A stretch of 33,143 bases of DNA, from NCBI GenBank assembly GCA_026392215.1, contig JAPLCN010000152.1, positions 1 to 33,143 of the forward strand. The letters are read 5' to 3'. Origin of the DNA: Actinomycetota bacterium. Lineage in GTDB: Bacteria; Actinomycetota; Humimicrobiia; Humimicrobiales; Humimicrobiaceae. The notes under the pieces were generated by a model. That model saw only the letters and a list, made by a program, of their open reading frames with translations, searched no databases and had not been told where the DNA came from. This document shows, one piece after another, positions 1 through 8,815 of this stretch. The first letter of the stretch is position 1. Every line of letters begins with the position of its first letter. The position numbers were made by a program, and so were the translations under genes.

Positions 1-682
1 AAATCTCAACAATATCTGCAGCCATTGCTTTTGCAATGGCATCAGCCTTATTGTTTGCATCTTTTACAGCCAGTGCCAAAGCTTCATTTTTTGCATTTTT
101 TTTGGCTTCATCGCTTAAATCATAACTTATTGAAGAAATATAGCTTGCCCCGGCTTCAACTGCTGTTGAAATTACGCTTCCTATTTTTTCAATCTTTTGC
201 GTTGTTACAAGCAAAGTAGTAATTGCATTAAATGCATAAATTGCCGGCGGTTTATTTACAATATAGTTATACAGGGGTTGAAGACTGTACCCTGAAGTCT
301 CAATTTTTATATTACTTTCTCCTAGTGTTTTTATCGCTGTCACTACATTTTGCGCATCAATTGAGTTTGTATTGACTGCTTCTTCGCTTGAAGGTTTTTC
401 TGTTGAAATCTCAATTTTAACCATCACAGTGTCGGGAATAACTTTAACTGCTCCTTCACTGTTAACAACTATTGTTTTCGCCTGGCCTGCTAATGACGTT
501 TTTTGAGTATCAGCCTGGCTTCCGTAAACAGTTTCCTCAGTTATTGCTTGAGTGGACTTAGTTTCATTTGTATATCTTGGCGGCTTCCCCCCGATACAAC
601 CGGGTAAAAAAAATACAGAAGTTCCAAGCAATATCAATAAGGCAGTTAAAATTGACAAAGTTTTTATTTTTTTTGTTTTCAT
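1..682 (-). CDS. SIMPL-domain (DUF541, YggE-like) lipoprotein, partial at the left edge
   Basis: This reading frame is open from an ATG at 682 to the window edge (227 codons), so the C-terminus is missing. The N-terminus has lysines, a hydrophobic stretch and then FLPGC, a plausible though imperfect lipobox, so export and lipid anchoring near Cys29 are likely. After a low-complexity Thr/Gln linker (about residues 35-70) the sequence runs VNSEGAVKVIPDTVMVKIEIST, the usual opening of the SIMPL/DUF541 fold, followed by the segment with GYSLQPLY and the helix rich in A, K and D. Members of this family (YggE, BP26) are periplasmic or surface proteins of uncertain function, linked to oxidative stress in some species. 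A weak ribosome site (AAGGAA, about 6 bases upstream) supports the start. It follows leuS by about 60 bases and may be co-transcribed. The family assignment is good; the role is unknown. Confidence 0.8.
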   Translation of the reverse strand, partial: MKTKKIKTLSILTALLILLGTSVFFLPGCIGGKPPRYTNETKSTQAITEETVYGSQADTQKTSLAGQAKTIVVNSEGAVKVIPDTVMVKIEISTEKPSSEEAVNTNSIDAQNVVTAIKTLGESNIKIETSGYSLQPLYNYIVNKPPAIYAFNAITTLLVTTQKIEKIGSVISTAVEAGASYISSISYDLSDEAKKNAKNEALALAVKDANNKADAIAKAMAADIVEI

Positions 683-744
683 TGATATTCCTTTTATAAT
701 CTTTTACTTAATCCATGTTATTTTTAAAGATAAAACCAAATAAA

Positions 745-3276
745 TTATTCTATAACTATACTATATAGTTTATCCTGGACATAAATTTTCTTTATCATCT
801 TTTTGCCTTCAATATAATTTTTGATTTTTTCTGAAGAAAACGCAAAATCTTCCATTTCTTTTTCTGAAGAGCCGACAGGAAACTCTTTTTTATCCCTTAT
901 TTTTCCATTTATCTGAAAAACAATAGTTGTCATATCTTCCTTTACAGCGCCGCTTTCAAAATCAGGCCATGAAACATTATGGACGCTGAATTTCCTTCCC
1001 AGCCTGAACCATAATTCTTCAGAAATAAATGGAGCCACAGGTGAAATAAGAAGTATTGCCTTTTCTGTTGCACTGTAAATTAAATTATAATTGGCATCTT
1101 GAGGTTTGACTTCATCATTATACTTATACATCATGTTTACAAGCTCCATTATTGCGCTTATGGCTGTGTTGAAATTAAACCTTAAGATATCATCTGTAAC
1201 TTTTTTTATTGTTTTATGCAGTTTCCTGAAATAATCTTTTTCCAGAGGGCTTAAACCTGGAATATCAGCAGTGTATTGTAAATTTTTAGCTTTACCCAGG
1301 CTGAAGTGTCCATAATTTTTTAAATTGGAAATATTTCCATTAATCAGCCTCCATAATCTACCTAAAAATCTGTAAGAACCCTCAACCCCGCTGTCGCTCC
1401 ATTCTACTATTGAATCAGCCGGCCCGACAAATAAAATATACAGCCTTAGTGTATCAGATCCATATTTATTATAAATTTCTGAAGGATTAACAACATTTCC
1501 TTTTGATTTTGACATCTTCTGGCCACCCAAAGTAACCACTCCGTGCGGATAATACTTTGTAAAAGGCTCCTTAAAATCAATAAGTCCTCCGTCAAACAAT
1601 ACTTTTGTAAAAAACCTTGAATAAATAAGATGCATGGTTGCATGCTCAATGCCTCCGATATACTGATCAACAGGCATCCAGAATTTAGCGTCATCTTTAT
1701 TAAAGGGTTCTTTGCTGTCATGAGGACTGCAATATCTTAAAAAATACCAGGACGAGCATACAAAAGTATCCATGGTATCTGTTTCCCTTTTAGCTTTGCC
1801 TCCACATTCCGGACAAGTTGTATTAACAAATTCATCAATATATGCAAGCGGTGAAAGTCCGGTTGGCTTAAAATCAACATTAAAAGGCAGGACTACGGGC
1901 AAATCCTTTTCAGGAACAGGCACTGTGCCGCACTTTTCACAATAAACAACCGGTATTGGAGCACCCCAATATCTTTGCCTTGAAATTAGCCAGTCTTTTA
2001 ACTTGTAGTTTATTTCAGCATTGCCTATATTGTTTTTAGCAAGAAACTCAATTATTTTCTTTTTCCCTTCGGTTGACTTTAAACCATTAAAGCTTCCTGA
2101 ATTAACCATTATTCCTTCACCGCAGTAAACTTCCCTTAACCCGGCAGAAAGATTGCCTGTTGGAGAAATAACTTCTCTGATTTCAATCCCATATTTTTTT
2201 GCAAAATCAAAATCTCTGTCATCATGTGCAGGAACAGCCATAATAGCACCCGTCCCATAATCTGAAAGAACATAATTTGCAATCCAGACAGGCACTTTTT
2301 CTGCGTTTATTGGATTTATTACGTATCTTCCTGTAAAGCCTCCGATTTTTTCAATTTCAGTTGAGCCTCTTTCGATATCAGTCTGCTTTGAAATCTTACC
2401 TTTTATTTTTCTGATCTCTTCTTTAATTTTTGGATCTGTGACAATTCTGTCTACGAGCGGGTGTTCCGGTGCCAGAATAAAAAATGTGACTCCGAACACT
2501 GTATCAGGCCTTGTTGTAAATACGGGTATCTCAATATTTTCCTTATCACCCTGGAGTTTGAAATTAATCCTTGCTCCTTCACTTCTGCCAATCCAGTTTT
2601 TCTGGATTGTTAAGACTCTTTCCGGCCATCCGCTTAAAAGTTCCATATCGTCAAGCAGGGCCTGGGCATATTTTGTTATTTTAAAATACCATTGTGATAG
2701 ATTTTTTTTTACAACTTCGCTGTCACACCTCTCACACCTGCCATTTATTACCTGTTCATTTGCTAAAACGGTCTGGCATGAATTGCACCAGTTTACAGGG
2801 CCTGATTTTTTTTCTGCCAGGTTCATCTTATACAAAAGAAGGAAAAGCCATTGCGTCCACCTGTAATAGTCAGGTTCACATGTAATAATTTCATCACCGA
2901 AATCGTATGTCATCCCCAGTTTCTGAAGTGCAGCCTTCATTTTATTGATATTTTTAAAGGTACTTTCCCTGGGATGGATACCGCTTTTTATGGCAGCATT
3001 TTCAGCCGGAAGCCCGAAAGCATCAAACCCCATCGGATGAAGGACATTATAGCCTTTTCTGCTGTATAATCTTGCCAGAATATCCCCGATTGTATAGTTT
3101 CTTGCATGCCCCATATGAGGCTCACCGGAAGGATAGGGAAACATCTCAAGGCAGTAATATTTAGGATTTTCTTTCCCGGTTTTAAGATGATTTGTTCCAT
3201 TTTTTTCCCACTCGCTGTTCCATTTTTCTTCAATCAGCTTATGGTTATAATTTTCAATGCTTATGGAGTCCTGCAA
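745..3276 (-). CDS. leuS: Leucyl-tRNA synthetase
   Basis: Class Ia synthetase that attaches leucine to tRNA-Leu in the cytoplasm. The 843 residues match the usual bacterial length. Visible signatures are the HIGH motif as HMGH after YPSGEP near residue 55, the CP1 editing domain with TTRPDTVFGVTF and AVPAHDDRDFDFA, zinc-like Cys pairs, and KMSKSKGNVVNPSEI for the second ATP-binding motif. The start is TTG: there is no ATG before the HIGH region, and GGAAAGGAC lies about 8 bases upstream of the TTG. It is the last large gene of the nadD-yqeK-lytR-rsfS-leuS block, separated from rsfS by 315 AT-rich bases that hold a possible separate promoter. I saw no T-box-type antiterminator sequence upstream. 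Identification is secure. Confidence 0.98.
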   Translation of the reverse strand: MQDSISIENYNHKLIEEKWNSEWEKNGTNHLKTGKENPKYYCLEMFPYPSGEPHMGHARNYTIGDILARLYSRKGYNVLHPMGFDAFGLPAENAAIKSGIHPRESTFKNINKMKAALQKLGMTYDFGDEIITCEPDYYRWTQWLFLLLYKMNLAEKKSGPVNWCNSCQTVLANEQVINGRCERCDSEVVKKNLSQWYFKITKYAQALLDDMELLSGWPERVLTIQKNWIGRSEGARINFKLQGDKENIEIPVFTTRPDTVFGVTFFILAPEHPLVDRIVTDPKIKEEIRKIKGKISKQTDIERGSTEIEKIGGFTGRYVINPINAEKVPVWIANYVLSDYGTGAIMAVPAHDDRDFDFAKKYGIEIREVISPTGNLSAGLREVYCGEGIMVNSGSFNGLKSTEGKKKIIEFLAKNNIGNAEINYKLKDWLISRQRYWGAPIPVVYCEKCGTVPVPEKDLPVVLPFNVDFKPTGLSPLAYIDEFVNTTCPECGGKAKRETDTMDTFVCSSWYFLRYCSPHDSKEPFNKDDAKFWMPVDQYIGGIEHATMHLIYSRFFTKVLFDGGLIDFKEPFTKYYPHGVVTLGGQKMSKSKGNVVNPSEIYNKYGSDTLRLYILFVGPADSIVEWSDSGVEGSYRFLGRLWRLINGNISNLKNYGHFSLGKAKNLQYTADIPGLSPLEKDYFRKLHKTIKKVTDDILRFNFNTAISAIMELVNMMYKYNDEVKPQDANYNLIYSATEKAILLISPVAPFISEELWFRLGRKFSVHNVSWPDFESGAVKEDMTTIVFQINGKIRDKKEFPVGSSEKEMEDFAFSSEKIKNYIEGKKMIKKIYVQDKLYSIVIE

Positions 3277-3365
3277 TTTAAAAAGTCCTTTCCGTATTTA
3301 AAACTTAAGAATGAAAATAATATTTATTTTTTAAAATATAAAAATAAAACTTTATTAAAAAATAA

Positions 3366-3394
3366 TTATTAGCATTAAATTATTTTTTTTACAA
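3366..3394 (-). promoter_or_regulatory. Possible sigma-A-type promoter for leuS
   Basis: On the minus strand TTGTAA (3389-3394) is followed after exactly 17 bases by TAATAA (3366-3371), about 90 bases before the leuS TTG. The stretch 3277-3591 is very AT-rich, so such matches can arise by chance. I see no T-box, no clear terminator and no other gene in this 315-base gap. Confidence 0.35.
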
Positions 3395-3591
3395 AAAAAT
3401 TAAAAAAAATCATGTAATTTAAAACAACCCTGAAATAAAACAGGAGGGACTAAAAAAAATAAATAATTATTAATACAAACAGGCAATAATATTTAGTTAA
3501 GGCAGTCTTGATTAATGAAAATAAAAAAGAAAAATTCCCCGGCACAATAAAATCAATGACTATTATTTATAATAAACCATTCATAGGTTAA

Positions 3592-4053
3592 TTATTTCCA
3601 GTCAATGATTTTTGAATCCTTCCAAAGCCTTTCAAGATCATAATATTGCCTGAATTCTTCAGAAAATATATGGACCACAAAATCGTTGTAATCAACCAAT
3701 ATCCAGTTGCCTTCAGTTAATCCTGCCGTGTACAGAGGTGAAAAATCATATTGCTTTAGCCTGAATTTTATTTCATCCTCAAGTGCAGTTGTAAGCTTTA
3801 TATTTTTTGCTCCTATTATTACAAAATAATCCGTAATAACCAGCCTGTTTTTCATTTCAAGGATATTTATGTATTCTGCTCCTTTTCTATCAGCTATCCT
3901 GGCAATATACTTTACAATATCCCCGGTACTATCCTTATTTAATTTTAAACCTTCCTTTAAAATGTCTTCCGGTTCCGCATTAGCAACTTTTTTTCTTATT
4001 TTATCCTCACTTTGCTGTATAATCCTTACCCAGAATAACGCTGATGCCAACAT
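3592..4053 (-). CDS. rsfS: Ribosomal silencing factor RsfS
   Basis: RsfS binds ribosomal protein L14 and blocks joining of the 30S and 50S subunits, saving translation capacity in starvation. The conserved core starts around DSTGDIVKYIARIADRK and contains ITDYFVIIGAKN, then YTAGLTEGNWILVDYNDFVVHIF and the C-terminal FYDLERLW-like helix (here YYDLERLWKDSK), about 110 residues as in the family. The start is uncertain. The frame is open back to 4125 but overlaps the preceding LCP gene, which ends at 4007. I chose the ATG at 4053 (153 residues); a TTG follows directly at 4050. Neither has a clear ribosome site, and between the end of the LCP gene and the conserved core there is no in-frame ATG, GTG or TTG. 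Thus either the protein carries an extra 40-residue N-terminus or the base sequence here has an error. Confidence 0.88.
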   Translation of the reverse strand: MLASALFWVRIIQQSEDKIRKKVANAEPEDILKEGLKLNKDSTGDIVKYIARIADRKGAEYINILEMKNRLVITDYFVIIGAKNIKLTTALEDEIKFRLKQYDFSPLYTAGLTEGNWILVDYNDFVVHIFSEEFRQYYDLERLWKDSKIIDWK

Positions 4054-5974
4054 TGTCGGGGTTTTTATCTGAATATTTAATGACTCCCACTCCAAGAGCT
4101 TTTTGGATTTGCTGGGCAATGGCATTCATTTCATCAGTATTCTGGAAAAATAATATTTCTGTCTGTTTGTAGTTAAAATTAGCAGCATTTTTAGTTTCAA
4201 TAACTTCTATCACTTTTGTTTCTGTATTCAGCTTGTCTTCAAGCTGCTTTTTAGCTTTTTTAGCAATGCCCTCTACCCCTACTCCGTTTAATATATTTAT
4301 TTTAACCGGGCTGACTGCTTGTTGGGTGGTTTGTGTTGTATCGCCTGCCTTGCCGTAATCAGATCCAACAATTATAACTATATTCTGTGCCGGAGCTTCC
4401 TCGTTTTTAGTGATGCTCCCTACTTTCAGAATATTTTTTATTTCTTCGGCAATAGCCATATATCCCGGATCTTTTGAATTAACAATAATTTGAGTTGCAG
4501 TATAATTATAGTTATCCGCATCTTTTGCCTGCAGCAAACTAAATTTGGCAGTTCCGTCATCATATTTCAGGTCCTTAAATAACGCTCCGACTTTTCCGGC
4601 AATTCCGGGTGTGCCGACTCCATTTAAAATCTGAAGGTCAACAGTTACCTTGTTTAACTGGGTGCTTGCAGTGGTAGCGGTTGTTGTAATATTGAAAATC
4701 TGGCTTAGCTTTGAAATATCGGGAACAAAAAATACATTGCCACCCTCTAATGTTACCGAGGTGACGTCCATGGGATAAACAACATTATTTTCAGCTTTTA
4801 GTTTTGAAACAGTTGAAATAAGCTGGTATATTTCCGTGCCTGTCAGGTTTGTTTCATAAAGATTTTTTATGGAATTTAAGTTTTTTTCAAGATCTTTATC
4901 ACTGGCTCCGGCCAACTTTAAAAACAGGCTGTCAAAAATCTTTTTCTGATTTGATGTTAAATTAACCGGCACATCTTTTTGTGCACCGCTAAAATATTTC
5001 AGATAACTTACTGCCTTTACTCCATCCAGATTGTTTTCCCCTGCTTTAAGTTCAATAGGGCTTTCATTTTCAAAATTTTTTATGGTAACTGCCTGGTCAA
5101 GGTTAACAGTTATTCCGCCGAGCTTATCGGTTATATCTTTCACATTAAATATTATATATTTGTTTATATCCATTCCTAGCGCTTTTTTAAGCGTCAGAAT
5201 AAGCAAGTCCATCCCTCCGTATCCCACAGCTTTGTCCGCGCTTTCCAGACCGAAACCCGGAATATCCATAAGAGTTTTAACTGGAATAGTAAGAGTTGAT
5301 AATTTACTGTTCTTGCTGTCAAATCTTAAATAAAATATGAAATTAATATCAGGCTCCAGCAGATTTTCTCTTGCGCCTGCTACAACCATGCTGACATCTT
5401 CATTAAGCTGGAGGTTTGAGGGGATATTGATTGTTTGTGCAGTAGTGGTTTCTGTTTGTACGCTGCTGTTAATTAATTTATTTTTAATAAACTTATATCC
5501 GAAAAAAACTCCGGCTGCTGCTGCAGCAACCAGGATAATAATTAGAATGCTGGAAGTAATGATCTTCCTGCGCTTTCTTTTTTGTTTAACCCTTTTTGTT
5601 CTTGTAGAATAATCACCTGGGTCTTCCCCTGAAGGGACATCTTCATTATCTCCATAATCAAAATCCTCATCTTTAAAGAAATCGTCTGCAAGCCTGTCTT
5701 TATATTTCTTTATGTCAGGTTCATCATCTTTTTCTTCTTCAAAACCATTTTCGTCTTTTTCATAAGGCGAAGACTTTCCTCCAATATCCTGCTCATGCCT
5801 GAAATTTTTGCCTTCGTCTTCATCTTCACTTTGAGGATACTTATTCTTGTTTTCCTCATATCGTGAATATTTATCCCCGTTAAAATAATCATCTTCATTC
5901 TTAAAGAAATATTTATCTTCCTTTTTCTTTGAGAAGTACTCTTCGTCATCAAATTTATTATCTTCTGGAGCCAT
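4007..5974 (-). CDS. LytR-CpsA-Psr (LCP) family membrane protein with two LytR_C domains
   Basis: LCP proteins transfer glycopolymers such as wall teichoic acid or arabinogalactan to peptidoglycan. This 655-residue protein has a long, highly acidic cytoplasmic head (residues 1-125), a Lys/Arg stop region, one membrane helix (about 138-160) and an external part. Residues about 190-420 look like an LCP domain (MDIPGFG, GYGGMDLLILTLKKALG, NKYIIFNVKDITDKLGGITVNL, LDGVKAVSYL). Two LytR_C repeats follow (about 443-540 and 556-652), each starting ILNGVG and containing an NYNY- or NFNY-like motif. The usual SIPRDT motif is replaced by TIPVKTL and the late Arg residues are absent, so it may lack transferase activity. 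The start has an excellent ribosome site (GGAGG, 8 bases away) and overlaps the end of yqeK by 17 bases. The stop is TGA at 4007, within the start region of rsfS. Confidence 0.85.
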   Translation of the reverse strand: MAPEDNKFDDEEYFSKKKEDKYFFKNEDDYFNGDKYSRYEENKNKYPQSEDEDEGKNFRHEQDIGGKSSPYEKDENGFEEEKDDEPDIKKYKDRLADDFFKDEDFDYGDNEDVPSGEDPGDYSTRTKRVKQKRKRRKIITSSILIIILVAAAAAGVFFGYKFIKNKLINSSVQTETTTAQTINIPSNLQLNEDVSMVVAGARENLLEPDINFIFYLRFDSKNSKLSTLTIPVKTLMDIPGFGLESADKAVGYGGMDLLILTLKKALGMDINKYIIFNVKDITDKLGGITVNLDQAVTIKNFENESPIELKAGENNLDGVKAVSYLKYFSGAQKDVPVNLTSNQKKIFDSLFLKLAGASDKDLEKNLNSIKNLYETNLTGTEIYQLISTVSKLKAENNVVYPMDVTSVTLEGGNVFFVPDISKLSQIFNITTTATTASTQLNKVTVDLQILNGVGTPGIAGKVGALFKDLKYDDGTAKFSLLQAKDADNYNYTATQIIVNSKDPGYMAIAEEIKNILKVGSITKNEEAPAQNIVIIVGSDYGKAGDTTQTTQQAVSPVKINILNGVGVEGIAKKAKKQLEDKLNTETKVIEVIETKNAANFNYKQTEILFFQNTDEMNAIAQQIQKALGVGVIKYSDKNPDNVGISVILGKDYTAK

Positions 5975-6641
5975 CTAATAAACCTCCAAGTATTTGGATA
6001 TTATTCCAGATTTTAAAAGTATCACTGTAAATGTTTTTATTATTTCTTATTATATAGATTATATTATTTTTATAAACTTCCAGTAAACATAAATTAATAT
6101 TTTTTAACGATAATTCCCTTAAATAAAAAACTTCCCTGTAGTTTCTTCTTTCTTCTATCTTGTCAGAAATATAGATTATCTTGTCTGATGTGCTCATATT
6201 GCAATATCCGATAGTATGATATTTTATTGAATTTAATATTTCCTCATCTTTTATATTAAATGCATCCCTTACAATAAACGCTCCGGCAAATCCGTGGAGA
6301 ATAGAATGAATATCCAGGTCCGCTTCGGTTGCATTGATTTCATTTTTGTTTCTAAAGGCGATTTCTTTCAGTTCTTCAAAATGAAAAATTTTTCCGTAAT
6401 CATGCAAAAGCGCTGCAATACAAAGCTTATAATAAATATCCTGGCTGTTTAAGAATCCAACTGATTCTTCACTAATATGATCATTTAAAATATATCTCAC
6501 TGCAAGTTTTTCACAATAAAATAAAGTTGAAATGGTATGCTCATATAAGTCCGGCGAAAAAACATCATGAATTCTGTCATTAATGTTTGAAATGTATTCT
6601 TTCTGTCTTTGATTTAGTTTAAGTTTATCTATAAAGTCCAT
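5958..6641 (-). CDS. yqeK: YqeK-type HD-domain hydrolase (probable diadenosine tetraphosphatase)
   Basis: HD-superfamily metal-dependent phosphohydrolase; characterised YqeK proteins split Ap4A symmetrically into two ADP. The metal-binding set is visible: His35 (EHTISTLFYCEKLA), His80-Asp81 (LLHDYGK), His116 (LHGFAGAF), His142 (IKYHTIGYCNMS) and Asp160 (YISDKIEERR). Length, 227 residues, is slightly over the usual 190-200 because of a Lys/Asn/Ile-rich tail. It overlaps nadD by 17 bases and the LCP gene by 17, so the three are surely translated from one transcript; nadD-yqeK-rsfS is a very common arrangement in Gram-positive genomes. No strong ribosome site precedes the ATG, which suggests translational coupling to nadD. 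Family identification is strong; the substrate is inferred from the family. Confidence 0.92.
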   Translation of the reverse strand: MDFIDKLKLNQRQKEYISNINDRIHDVFSPDLYEHTISTLFYCEKLAVRYILNDHISEESVGFLNSQDIYYKLCIAALLHDYGKIFHFEELKEIAFRNKNEINATEADLDIHSILHGFAGAFIVRDAFNIKDEEILNSIKYHTIGYCNMSTSDKIIYISDKIEERRNYREVFYLRELSLKNINLCLLEVYKNNIIYIIRNNKNIYSDTFKIWNNIQILGGLLDGSRR

Positions 6642-7266
6642 GTTTTAATATGTAATTGCTTACTCCCTCCGGAACAAGATAATCGATCGGCCTGCCTTCT
6701 TTAACTCTTTTTCTTATATCCGTAGAAGAAATGGCAAGAGCGGGGACTTCCATTACAAATATTTTTTCGATATTATTATTTGTTTTTTTAAAAAGCATCT
6801 CTTTTAATTCCTGTATCCTGGAGATATTATAACCCGGTCTTGTTGCAGCTATAAAGCTGCATAACTGCATGATCTCTTCAGTCTTTTTCCACGTAAGTAT
6901 TTCAAGAATTGCATCTGCTCCGGTAATAAAGTAGAGTCCTGTGTTTTCCCCGTACATTTTTTTTAACTCCCTGATTGTGTCTATCGTATAAGACTTTCCT
7001 TTCCTGTCTATTTCAATCCTTGAGACAAAAAATTTTTTATTTGCAGAAGTTGCAATAACTGTCATCAGGTACCTGTGCTCGGCAATTGTTTCCTCACTGA
7101 AATTTTTGTGCGGAGGATCCCCTGAAGGAATAAATATTACCTTATCCAGTTTGAACTGGTATAGCGCTTCATCTGCAGCAACAAGATGCCCATGGTGAAC
7201 AGGATTGAAGGTGCCGCCCATAATTCCTATTTTTAAATTTTCTTTCATATCCTGTATATTTGCCAA
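6625..7266 (-). CDS. nadD: Nicotinate-nucleotide adenylyltransferase
   Basis: Makes deamido-NAD from nicotinate mononucleotide and ATP in NAD synthesis. The nucleotidyltransferase signature GGTFNPVHHGH is near residue 17, FIPSGDPPHK follows, and the C-terminal ISSTDIRKRVKEGRPIDYLVP carries the ISxTxxR motif. At 213 residues it has the usual length. The first possible start is TTG at 7266; an ATG at 7248 (seven codons in) is an equally reasonable start. Neither has a strong ribosome site. It is the first gene of the nadD-yqeK-LCP-rsfS run, and a good extended -10 promoter lies just upstream. Confidence 0.96.
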   Translation of the reverse strand: MANIQDMKENLKIGIMGGTFNPVHHGHLVAADEALYQFKLDKVIFIPSGDPPHKNFSEETIAEHRYLMTVIATSANKKFFVSRIEIDRKGKSYTIDTIRELKKMYGENTGLYFITGADAILEILTWKKTEEIMQLCSFIAATRPGYNISRIQELKEMLFKKTNNNIEKIFVMEVPALAISSTDIRKRVKEGRPIDYLVPEGVSNYILKHGLYR

Positions 7267-7287
7267 CGCTCTTCTTTAATGTTGGGA

Positions 7288-7296
7288 ATTATAACA
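7288..7296 (-). promoter_or_regulatory. Extended -10 promoter candidate for nadD
   Basis: The minus strand reads TGTTATAAT, a full match to the extended -10 consensus TGnTATAAT, with a poor -35 (TTTTAA, 17 bases further up). The predicted start site, about 7281, is 15 bases from the TTG and 33 from the ATG of nadD. It sits between the integrase remnant and nadD, where the operon would be expected to begin. Confidence 0.5.
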
Positions 7297-7319
7297 TACA
7301 GAAGGAGCTTTTAAAATAA

Positions 7320-7496
7320 TTACAAAGCAACAAATCCCTTAAATGATTTCATACCGCTTTCAATATCTATGTTGGCAAGAGTTATGTAGATCGTGGTGGT
7401 GCTGATGTCTGCATGGCCCAAAATACGCCTTAAGGTTTCAATTTCTTTGGTTTGTTTGTAACCGATAATTTTTTTCTTGGCATATATGGCCTTTTT
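7320..7496 (-). pseudogene. C-terminal fragment of a tyrosine recombinase / integrase
   Basis: Between proA and nadD the minus strand encodes a 58-residue open stretch without a start codon, ending in TAA at 7320-7322. It contains ETLRRILGHADISTTTIY, the end of the catalytic domain of Xer/phage-type integrases: the LGH box with the second conserved histidine region and the tyrosine nucleophile in TTIY, followed by a short tail. The upstream half of the domain (the Arg boxes) is absent, because the frame runs directly into the 3' end of proA. Hence it is a truncated remnant, not a functional recombinase. It is probably the scar of a mobile element that entered next to proA. No att-like direct repeat was recognised. 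Confidence 0.72.
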
Positions 7497-8755
7497 TAGC
7501 TAATAGTTCTTATCTGTCCGTCACCATAAACAACAAATTTATTTGTTGTAAGCTGCCTTAACCCCAAGGGGCCTCTCCAATGCATTTTTTGGGTGCTTAT
7601 ACCTATTTCGGCTCCCATGCCGAACTGTCCCCCGTCTGTAAACCTTGTTGATGCATTAACGTAAACTGCTGAAGAATCAACCCTTGATGTAAAATACCGG
7701 GCATTTTCATAGTCAGATGTAATTATTGTTTCTGAATGATGGGAGCCGTATTTGTTAATATGCTTTACTGCTTCTTCAATGCCATCTACAACCTTTACTG
7801 CCATAATCAAATCAAGGTATTCCGCGTACCAGTCATTTTCATCAGCTGCTTCAATTGAGGGATAAATTTTTTGAGCAAGCGGGCAGCCTTTTAATTTAAC
7901 ATTTTTATTTTCAAGAGCTTTTAATATCATCGGAAGCAGCACTTCTGCATTTTCACAGTGAATAAGTAATTTTTCAGCTGCGTTGCAAACACCAGGCCTT
8001 TGAGTTTTAGCGTTTACGACAATACTTATAACCTTTTCTATGGAAAGATTGAATTTATTATCTATATAAATATGGCAGTTGCCTATTCCGGTCTCAATGA
8101 CCGGAACTTTGGAGTTGCTGACAACGCTGTCTATCAGCCCTTTCCCTCCTCTTGGTATCAGTACATCTATATATTCCCGCAGTTTCATCATCTCTTCGGC
8201 ATCTTCTCTTGATGAAGAAGGGATTATCTGGATCAAATCAGCAGGAAAATTATTTTTTATTAAAACATTTCTCATTACTTCAACCAGTTTTAAATTTGAA
8301 TTAACAGCATGAGAGCTGCCCCTTAATATTACAGCACTTCCGGCTTTCAGGCAAAGCACAGAACAATCAACCGTTACGTTTGGCCTTGCTTCATAGATAA
8401 TCCCGATAACACCAAATGGAACCCTGATATTGCTTAAAGCCAGCCCGTTTGGCAGGTTATACCCGAAAATTACTTCGCCTACAGGATCTGTGAAATTTAT
8501 TACATCCTGAATGCTTCCGGAGATAGCTTCTATCCTCTTATGGTCAAGTATCAGTCTGTCTAAAAGGCTCTCGCTTATTCCTTCTTTTTTAGCCTTCAGG
8601 CAATCAAGGTTATTTGCACTGAGTATTTCGCCGGATTTTTCCAGTAAGACTTCGGAAATATCTTTTAATACCTTATTTTTTTCCTTTGTGCCTGCATTTG
8701 CTAAAAAGTAGGAGACTTCTTTGGATTTTTTTGCTATTTCATAAACTATGCTCAT
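7496..8755 (-). CDS. proA: Gamma-glutamyl phosphate reductase
   Basis: Second step of proline synthesis: NADPH-dependent reduction of L-glutamyl 5-phosphate to glutamate semialdehyde. The aldehyde-dehydrogenase-like fold is clear from NIRVPFGVIGIIYEARPNVTVD, SAVILRGSSHAVNSN, IPRGGKGLI and the catalytic cysteine in QRPGVCNAAEKLLI; the C-terminal FTDGGQFGMGAEIGISTQKMHWRGPLGL is diagnostic. The frame is open to an ATG at 8785, but the ATG at 8755 has a good ribosome site (AGAGG, 5 bases away), giving 419 residues, the family norm. It lies 60 bases after proB, consistent with an obg-proB-proA transcript. The next sequence downstream is the integrase remnant, starting right at the stop codon. Confidence 0.97.
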   Translation of the reverse strand: MSIVYEIAKKSKEVSYFLANAGTKEKNKVLKDISEVLLEKSGEILSANNLDCLKAKKEGISESLLDRLILDHKRIEAISGSIQDVINFTDPVGEVIFGYNLPNGLALSNIRVPFGVIGIIYEARPNVTVDCSVLCLKAGSAVILRGSSHAVNSNLKLVEVMRNVLIKNNFPADLIQIIPSSSREDAEEMMKLREYIDVLIPRGGKGLIDSVVSNSKVPVIETGIGNCHIYIDNKFNLSIEKVISIVVNAKTQRPGVCNAAEKLLIHCENAEVLLPMILKALENKNVKLKGCPLAQKIYPSIEAADENDWYAEYLDLIMAVKVVDGIEEAVKHINKYGSHHSETIITSDYENARYFTSRVDSSAVYVNASTRFTDGGQFGMGAEIGISTQKMHWRGPLGLRQLTTNKFVVYGDGQIRTIS

Positions 8756-8815
8756 TTTAACCTCTGAAATATTTATAAATTTCATAAAACATATTAAGAA
8801 AAAAAAGGGTTTAAG

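Noticed and set aside
3277-3591. Possible T-box leader upstream of leuS (and of valS at 28509-28675)
   Set aside because: No AGGGTGGNACCGCG-like antiterminator sequence or specifier-loop arrangement is visible in either gap.
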